Of a DNA stretch of 64,000 nt, positions 59,585-64,000 are shown piece after piece. The notes under the pieces are model-generated. The model ran no database searches, was not told the origin of the DNA, and was given only the letters and a program-made list of their open reading frames with translations. The translations under genes and the position numbers were made by a program. This stretch comes from Romboutsia_C sp015668195. Its GTDB lineage: Bacteria > Bacillota > Clostridia > Peptostreptococcales > Peptostreptococcaceae. Within the stretch, counting starts at the first letter, position 1; each line of letters starts with the position of its first letter. Location: assembly GCF_015668195.1 (NCBI RefSeq), contig NZ_JADPFC010000001.1, positions 992,001-1,056,000 on the forward strand, read 5' to 3'.

Positions 59585-61161
59585 TAACAATTCCCTCCTA
59601 ATACTAACTCTTTTTCTAACATTAGTTCTATAAATGGATTGAAGTACATAGCTTCTTTCATAACAACTCCATCAAGACCTTTTCCCCCATCTATTGGTCT
59701 TTTTATACCTGCAAATTTACCTTGTTCTAATGTTTTAAATAATCCATCTTTTTCTATTTGAGAAATTAATTCATATGCATTGTTTAAAACTTCATTAACT
59801 CTATTACACATTATTCCATCTTTTTTAAACTCTATTTCACTTCCTAGATCTTTCATAGTATTAAATATATACTTAGCATTGTCTATTGAAAGTGCTCTAT
59901 CTGATATAAATGGAGTATGAATTGCTTCTGTAAGCATTCCTAATAAGTGTAATTTTTGATCTGTCATTATAGTTACCATATTAAATAATGCATCTTGTAC
60001 TTGACCTTTAAATATATCACCAGTCATAAACTTAGTTGGTGGCATATACTTAAGAGGTGCTTTAGGGAATATTTCTCTAGCCATTTGAGCTTGAGCTAAT
60101 TCATATAAGAATCCATTTTCAACATCAGGGCTTATTTCAAATGCATGTCCAAGTCCCATTTGTTCTTCAGGCAATCCTGCAACTAATGCAAATTGTTCAT
60201 TTATAAATTGAGATGCAAGTACAGTATGCGCTTCTTCTACTGCATCTGCTGTTGTTAAGTAGTTATCTTCACCAGTGTTTATTATAACTCCGGCAAATCC
60301 ATTTATTATTCTTGAGAAGTATTGGTCTATCATTGTTCTTTTCATATTTATATCTCTAAATAATATTCCATATAAAGCATCATTTAGCATAACGTCTAAT
60401 CTATTTTGTGCTCCTAGTGCTGCTATTTCTGGCATACATAATCCTGAACAGTAGTTGCAAAGTCTTATGTATCTTCCAAGTTCAGCTCCAACCTTATCAA
60501 GTGCTTCTCTCATTAATCTGAAGTTTTCACCTGTTGCATAAGTTCCTCCAAATCCTTCAGTCGTAGCACCATATGGAACATAGTCAAGTAAACTTTGTCC
60601 AGTTGTTCTTATAACTGCGATTATATCTGCCCCTTGCTTTGCAGCTGCTACAGCTTGAGTTATATCTTCGTATATATTTCCTGTAGCTACTATTACATAT
60701 AAGTATGGTCCACTTTTATCTCCATACTCATTTAAAAATTCTTCTCTTTTATTTCTATTTGCCTTTATTTGATCTACACTTTGTTTAGCTATTTCATTTA
60801 TTTTAAGCTTAACATCAAATACATCATGCTCTTTAAGGGCACATAGATCTAATTCTCCTTGTGATACTTTTTGTGCTATCTCTTGTGGAGTAAGTCCTGT
60901 ATTTATCATAGCATTACCTATATAATAAGCAACTCCCATACCTAAAGAGCCATTGTTTGAGTTTTTGATGCTATCTACAACTACGTTTGGAAGTGGCACA
61001 CCAAACTCATCTACTCCATCTACGCCAAGTAGTCTAAGTATACTTCTTTCAACTGTTACTGTAGTGTGTTTGTTTATAAATTCTTGTGTATCTAACACTA
61101 TATTACGCGCTGATTCACGAGCTTTTTCCACTATACTAAAATCTAAATTTAACTTACTCAT
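59584..61161 (-). CDS. kamD: Lysine 5,6-aminomutase alpha subunit
   Basis: 525 residues, family length. It forms the TIM barrel that holds PLP and substrate; recognisable segments are LRLLGVDGVDEFGVPLPNVV, TTGQSLLDYVPYGATTEGFG, RLCNYCSGLCMPEIAALGAQ and MPPTKFMTGDIFKGQVQDAL. It works with KamE in the second step of lysine fermentation, after KamA or lysine racemase. AAGGGGGATTAAT precedes the ATG. Upstream is a duplicated copy of the end of kamC. Confidence 0.95.
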   Translation of the reverse strand: MSKLNLDFSIVEKARESARNIVLDTQEFINKHTTVTVERSILRLLGVDGVDEFGVPLPNVVVDSIKNSNNGSLGMGVAYYIGNAMINTGLTPQEIAQKVSQGELDLCALKEHDVFDVKLKINEIAKQSVDQIKANRNKREEFLNEYGDKSGPYLYVIVATGNIYEDITQAVAAAKQGADIIAVIRTTGQSLLDYVPYGATTEGFGGTYATGENFRLMREALDKVGAELGRYIRLCNYCSGLCMPEIAALGAQNRLDVMLNDALYGILFRDINMKRTMIDQYFSRIINGFAGVIINTGEDNYLTTADAVEEAHTVLASQFINEQFALVAGLPEEQMGLGHAFEISPDVENGFLYELAQAQMAREIFPKAPLKYMPPTKFMTGDIFKGQVQDALFNMVTIMTDQKLHLLGMLTEAIHTPFISDRALSIDNAKYIFNTMKDLGSEIEFKKDGIMCNRVNEVLNNAYELISQIEKDGLFKTLEQGKFAGIKRPIDGGKGLDGVVMKEAMYFNPFIELMLEKELVLGGNC

Positions 61162-61179
61162 ATTAATCCCCCTTAAGCT

Positions 61180-61248
61180 TTATTTACTTAGTTTGTCAGC
61201 TATATCTACAAGCTTTATTTATTTACTTAGCTTATTAGCTATATCTAC
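61180..61248 (-). repeat. Tandem partial duplication of the kamC 3' end
   Basis: 61219-61248 (the last 30 bases of kamC, encoding VDIANKLSK and stop) and 61180-61209 are direct repeats with three mismatches, 39 bases apart. The second copy would read VDIADKLSK and stop but has no start. It lies in the kamC-kamD gap. Confidence 0.85.
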
Positions 61249-62658
61249 TATTTCATTGTCTAATCCTAATAATCTACATATATTTATAGCATCTTTTGGA
61301 ACTTTAGTTTCTTTACTTACTTTCTCTAATCTGTAATCCATGTATTCTTGAAGTATTTGTACACCTTTTGAACTTTTGCCTACTCCAATCTTTAAATCTA
61401 TTTGACGTTTTAAACCATCAAAATCTACATTTTTAAGACCTACTACTTGGTAATAGGTAACATCATCTATATTTATGTCATCTAAATGTGTAGATATTAA
61501 ACTTATAGAATTGTACTTTTTAAAATATTCACATATTGCTTTTAGTAGTAATCTTCCCTCTATCGGATTGGTTCCTCTTGCAAATTCATCTAATGCGATA
61601 AATCCATCCCTTAACTTCATAAGTTTTGTTATTTCTTTTAATTTTATGATCTCTGCTCCAAATGTACTTAGACCTTTATTTATATCTTGCATATCATCAC
61701 TTATTATATATATAAAGTCTAATACACATAAGTTAGCTTCTTTAGCAAATACATAAAATCCACATTGGAATAAATATAGGTTAAGTGCTATGGTTTTCAT
61801 ACTTACACTTTTTCCACCCATATTAGCACCACTTATTATAGTAATTTTTTTATCTATATCTATGCTTATTGGAATATATTCCTTATTTTGTGAACTTAAA
61901 ATTGTCTGAAGACTTGGATTTATAAGATCTTTAAAGAAAATTTTATTTTCTTTATTTATACTAGGTTTTATAGCATTATACTTAAGTGCTAAATTTGCCT
62001 TAGCAATAAGTAAATCTAATTTCCCTATAGATTTTATATTTTCATTTATATCATTTAAATAGTTATACAACTTTTCACTTAGTGCTTTTCTTATTCTTAA
62101 CTCTTCTTGTTCTTCATTTACAACAATTTCTAGTCTTTCTTGTTTTAATTTTTCTATGTTATCTTTATCAGTTTCTTTAAATATTTGCTTTTCAATATTT
62201 AGCTTATTTTGTCTAATATGTAATAACTTTTTACTATATGCACCATATATTTGAAATGTAGTTAAATTTAATTCATCTGGATCTAACATCTTTACAACTA
62301 CATCTAAGTTTTTAAAGTTTATATAATCTATATTAATATTCAATTTTAAATAGTTTTTTATTATCTCATTAGTATTTATAGCAAAGTTTTTTATTTCAAA
62401 CAGTTCTATTTCGTCTAATGCATTTTTCTGTTTTAACCTATTTAGAGTATTTGTTATATTTTTAATTTTACAAAACTCATATTGTATATTATCATACACC
62501 ATGTCATTTTCTTTTAAGCTATTAATCATATTTTCTATATAATTAAGTTCTTTTATTAATTTTTCACTATTTTCTTTTTTATATATTTTTATATTAGCTT
62601 TTTCTTTTTCTCCATATGGTGTAATTGTATTTACTTCGTTTATTATAAATGACTTAAT
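61219..62658 (-). CDS. kamC: KamC, MutS-like ATPase of the lysine 5,6-aminomutase reactivation pair
   Basis: About 479 residues if started at the ATT at 62658. The C-terminal half is a MutS-type ATPase: ISGANMGGKSVSMKTIALN (Walker A), FIALDEFARGTNPIEGRLLL (Walker B, signature), SLISTHLDD (H-loop). The first ATG (62529) would remove the segment INEVNTITPYGEKEKANIKI plus more, which is in frame, has MutS-like N-terminal sequence and must be coding. AAGAAGGTGAT lies just before the ATT. It is between kamB and kamD in one operon and probably releases damaged B12 from KamDE with KamB. Confidence 0.85.
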   Translation of the reverse strand: MKSFIINEVNTITPYGEKEKANIKIYKKENSEKLIKELNYIENMINSLKENDMVYDNIQYEFCKIKNITNTLNRLKQKNALDEIELFEIKNFAINTNEIIKNYLKLNINIDYINFKNLDVVVKMLDPDELNLTTFQIYGAYSKKLLHIRQNKLNIEKQIFKETDKDNIEKLKQERLEIVVNEEQEELRIRKALSEKLYNYLNDINENIKSIGKLDLLIAKANLALKYNAIKPSINKENKIFFKDLINPSLQTILSSQNKEYIPISIDIDKKITIISGANMGGKSVSMKTIALNLYLFQCGFYVFAKEANLCVLDFIYIISDDMQDINKGLSTFGAEIIKLKEITKLMKLRDGFIALDEFARGTNPIEGRLLLKAICEYFKKYNSISLISTHLDDINIDDVTYYQVVGLKNVDFDGLKRQIDLKIGVGKSSKGVQILQEYMDYRLEKVSKETKVPKDAINICRLLGLDNEIVDIANKLSK

Positions 62659-62691
62659 ATAATCACCTTCTTGTTTATAAAAGCTTAATTT

Positions 62692-63711
62692 CTAAACATT
62701 CATAACATTAAATACTTTTATATTAGTTTTACTTTGTATACTATCTATAAAATATTTATCATCAAAGCTATATCCTTCTATTGATGTTGGGTTTATACTT
62801 AATCCTATTAGATTGACTTTATTTATAACCTTAATACTTCCTTTAAGCTTTATAAACTTATCAAATATTTCCTTATCTAAAAATATCTTTGTACTATCGC
62901 TGACCAATATAGTTATATTTTTATAGTTATTACCACTTTTTATAAAGTTGTTTATAAAATTATTAGTAACTATTCCATTTACAACTATATACTTAGTATT
63001 TTCATCTACACTATCTATAATTTCTTTAGAAGAATTTAGAGTTGTATTTATATTTAGGCATTTGTATGAATAATCTTTATTTACTAAGCTAATCTTATAT
63101 TCTTTTATATTTTCATAAATTTCATAGAATTTAACATCATTTACTTTTTCAAGATTTAATATATTAGCTTCATATATTATCTTTTCTATTGCCTTATTTA
63201 TATCTTTATTTATTACAGCTCCACTACAAAATATTGTAGAATCTGTTATAGATGGTGAGCCTAGCGTTTTTCTAGATAAAGCCCCATCAACTATACTTAA
63301 GTCTGCACCATAGTGATTTAATCTTTCACATATGTACTTTATTTGAGTGTTTATAGATGGACCTGCAAGTTCTATATATCCATCGCTTAAGGATCTAAAT
63401 ATAACTATATTTCCTAGTGGTGTTGTTATATTTGTAAGTTCTAGAATTTCTTTGGTTATATCACTACTTAAAGCTAAACTATTAGCTGTAGCTATTATAG
63501 TATTTTTATTTACATATATTCTAGGTTTATCAGTTTTAGTGACAACATCTACCCCTTCTCCATCTACACCTATTGATGTAAGTCCTAGTATTATATTTTT
63601 ATTTATACACTCTTTTAATATGTAATTTAAAGTAGTAGTTTTACCTACGTTTTTGTAATTTCCTATAATAGACATACTCTTATATTTTAATATTTCATTT
63701 AATATATCCAT
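62692..63711 (-). CDS. kamB: KamB, P-loop partner of lysine 5,6-aminomutase reactivation
   Basis: 339 residues. A P-loop lies near the N-terminus (SIIGNYKNVGKTTTLNYIL) and is followed by GLTSIGVDGEGVDVVTKTDK; the rest has alternating helices and strands. I identify it by position between kamA and kamC and the P-loop form, as in lysine-fermenting Firmicutes. GGATATAATT precedes the ATG. It likely cooperates with the MutS-like KamC to restore inactivated KamDE. Confidence 0.85.
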   Translation of the reverse strand: MDILNEILKYKSMSIIGNYKNVGKTTTLNYILKECINKNIILGLTSIGVDGEGVDVVTKTDKPRIYVNKNTIIATANSLALSSDITKEILELTNITTPLGNIVIFRSLSDGYIELAGPSINTQIKYICERLNHYGADLSIVDGALSRKTLGSPSITDSTIFCSGAVINKDINKAIEKIIYEANILNLEKVNDVKFYEIYENIKEYKISLVNKDYSYKCLNINTTLNSSKEIIDSVDENTKYIVVNGIVTNNFINNFIKSGNNYKNITILVSDSTKIFLDKEIFDKFIKLKGSIKVINKVNLIGLSINPTSIEGYSFDDKYFIDSIQSKTNIKVFNVMNV

Positions 63712-63764
63712 AATTATATCCTTAAAAATTTAATCTAAGCGATGTAGATTTTAATAATTTTTCT

Positions 63765-63806
63765 AAAAGATATTATAGGTAATATTACCTATAATATCTT
63801 TTAGTG
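63765..63806 (-). terminator. Loopless 42-bp palindrome between kamA and kamB
   Basis: CTAAAAGATATTATAGGTAA and its exact reverse complement form a 21-bp stem. On the minus strand it sits 11 bases after the kamA stop, followed by a few T. It can act as an attenuator that lowers downstream kam expression, or as a processing hairpin. Confidence 0.7.
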
Positions 63807-63816
63807 TTAGTTTTTA

Positions 63817-64000
63817 TTAACCTAATTGAGTACTTAACTCTCTTTTCTTTCTATCTAATTCAGTTGGCTCAAGTACCATTCTTTCATTATTTAAAAGACC
63901 TGCTACCCCTACCTTATGAACTTCTTTTTCACCTTTGCAAACTTCACATTCACATGTATGCTTATAGTTTGTTGGCTCTGTATAAGTAGTTATAACCCCT
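63817..64000 (-). CDS. kamA: Lysine 2,3-aminomutase, C-terminal part (continues beyond the window)
   Basis: The minus strand reads GVITTYTEPTNYKHTCECEV, CKGEKEVHKVGVAGLLNNER and a Glu-Pro-Glu-Leu-like tail before TAA at 63817-63819. The TTYTEP-NY motif and CxC-x2-C zinc-type cysteines with VHKVGVAGLL are diagnostic for the C-terminus of KamA, the radical-SAM/PLP enzyme that converts L-lysine to L-beta-lysine. It opens the operon kamA-kamB-kamC-kamD-kamE. Confidence 0.92.
   Translation of the reverse strand, partial: GVITTYTEPTNYKHTCECEVCKGEKEVHKVGVAGLLNNERMVLEPTELDRKKRELSTQLG

Overview
The window is AT-rich DNA from an anaerobic, spore-forming member of the Clostridia, most likely family Peptostreptococcaceae (Paraclostridium/Paeniclostridium/Clostridioides relatives). 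This is inferred from the lysine-fermentation genes (kamA-E), a wall protein with CWB2 repeats, a BclA-like collagen-repeat protein, a YtaF sporulation protein, a queKTL queuine-salvage operon of the type known in C. difficile, and AGGAGG/AGGTGAT ribosome sites with frequent TTG and GTG starts. Most of the window is ordinary chromosome. I see no prophage, insertion sequence, CRISPR array, rRNA or tRNA.

Layout. 1-9 kb: end of a probable cation-efflux gene, a Crp/Fnr regulator with a tiny divergent ORF, a membrane MutS-like ATPase, a frame-broken XRE-TPR regulator, clpB behind a sigma-A promoter and CIRCE operator, a BI-1-type membrane protein and a lipoprotein. 9-16.5 kb: ytaF, a Na/Pi cotransporter behind Pho-like boxes, small envelope genes, a CPBP protease remnant and a GntR-ABC operon. 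16.5-30 kb: MATE exporter, preQ1 riboswitch with queK-queT-queL, nhaA, HAD hydrolase, Fur-box ferric-reductase-like gene, OPT transporter with a PqqD-like gene and a small membrane protein, MFS exporter behind a truncated merR, and a DEAD-box helicase. 30-41 kb: YdcF, GNAT, YitT and YczE genes, azoreductase, histidine-kinase debris, glucosaminidase, and a yybP-ykoY (Mn2+) riboswitch with a P-type ATPase followed by a CNNM/CorC protein. 41-48 kb: btuF-btuC-btuD with a cobalamin riboswitch separated from it by decayed DNA, an aldehyde dehydrogenase, an MFS pseudogene and a FAD-Rieske oxidoreductase. 48-54 kb: collagen-like and Cys-rich probable spore-surface proteins and an ABC transporter lacking its binding protein. 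54-64 kb: 5'-nucleotidase with CWB2 repeats, NhaC-type antiporter, kamE, kamD, kamC, kamB and the kamA C-terminus.

How the genes fit together. The right end encodes the first steps of lysine fermentation: KamA makes beta-lysine, the B12/PLP enzyme KamDE moves the terminal amino group, KamB/KamC look like its reactivation system, and NhaC probably handles transport. B12 uptake genes in the same window fit this need. Four RNA or protein metal/cofactor switches are readable: preQ1, Mn2+, cobalamin and Fur.

The main unusual points are: kamC appears to lack an AUG start (probable AUU) and has a duplicated 3' end; a 6-A run splits the XRE-TPR gene; merR is cut to 25 codons while its 19-bp-spacer promoter is intact; two nearly identical 23-bp response-regulator-like boxes lie upstream of a Na/Pi transporter and the Mn-riboswitch ATPase; 11-bp-phased CTTAA boxes occur at three loci; and an OPT-PqqD-small membrane protein cluster has no known function. 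Start codons were moved from the longest ORF wherever a Shine-Dalgarno site pointed elsewhere.
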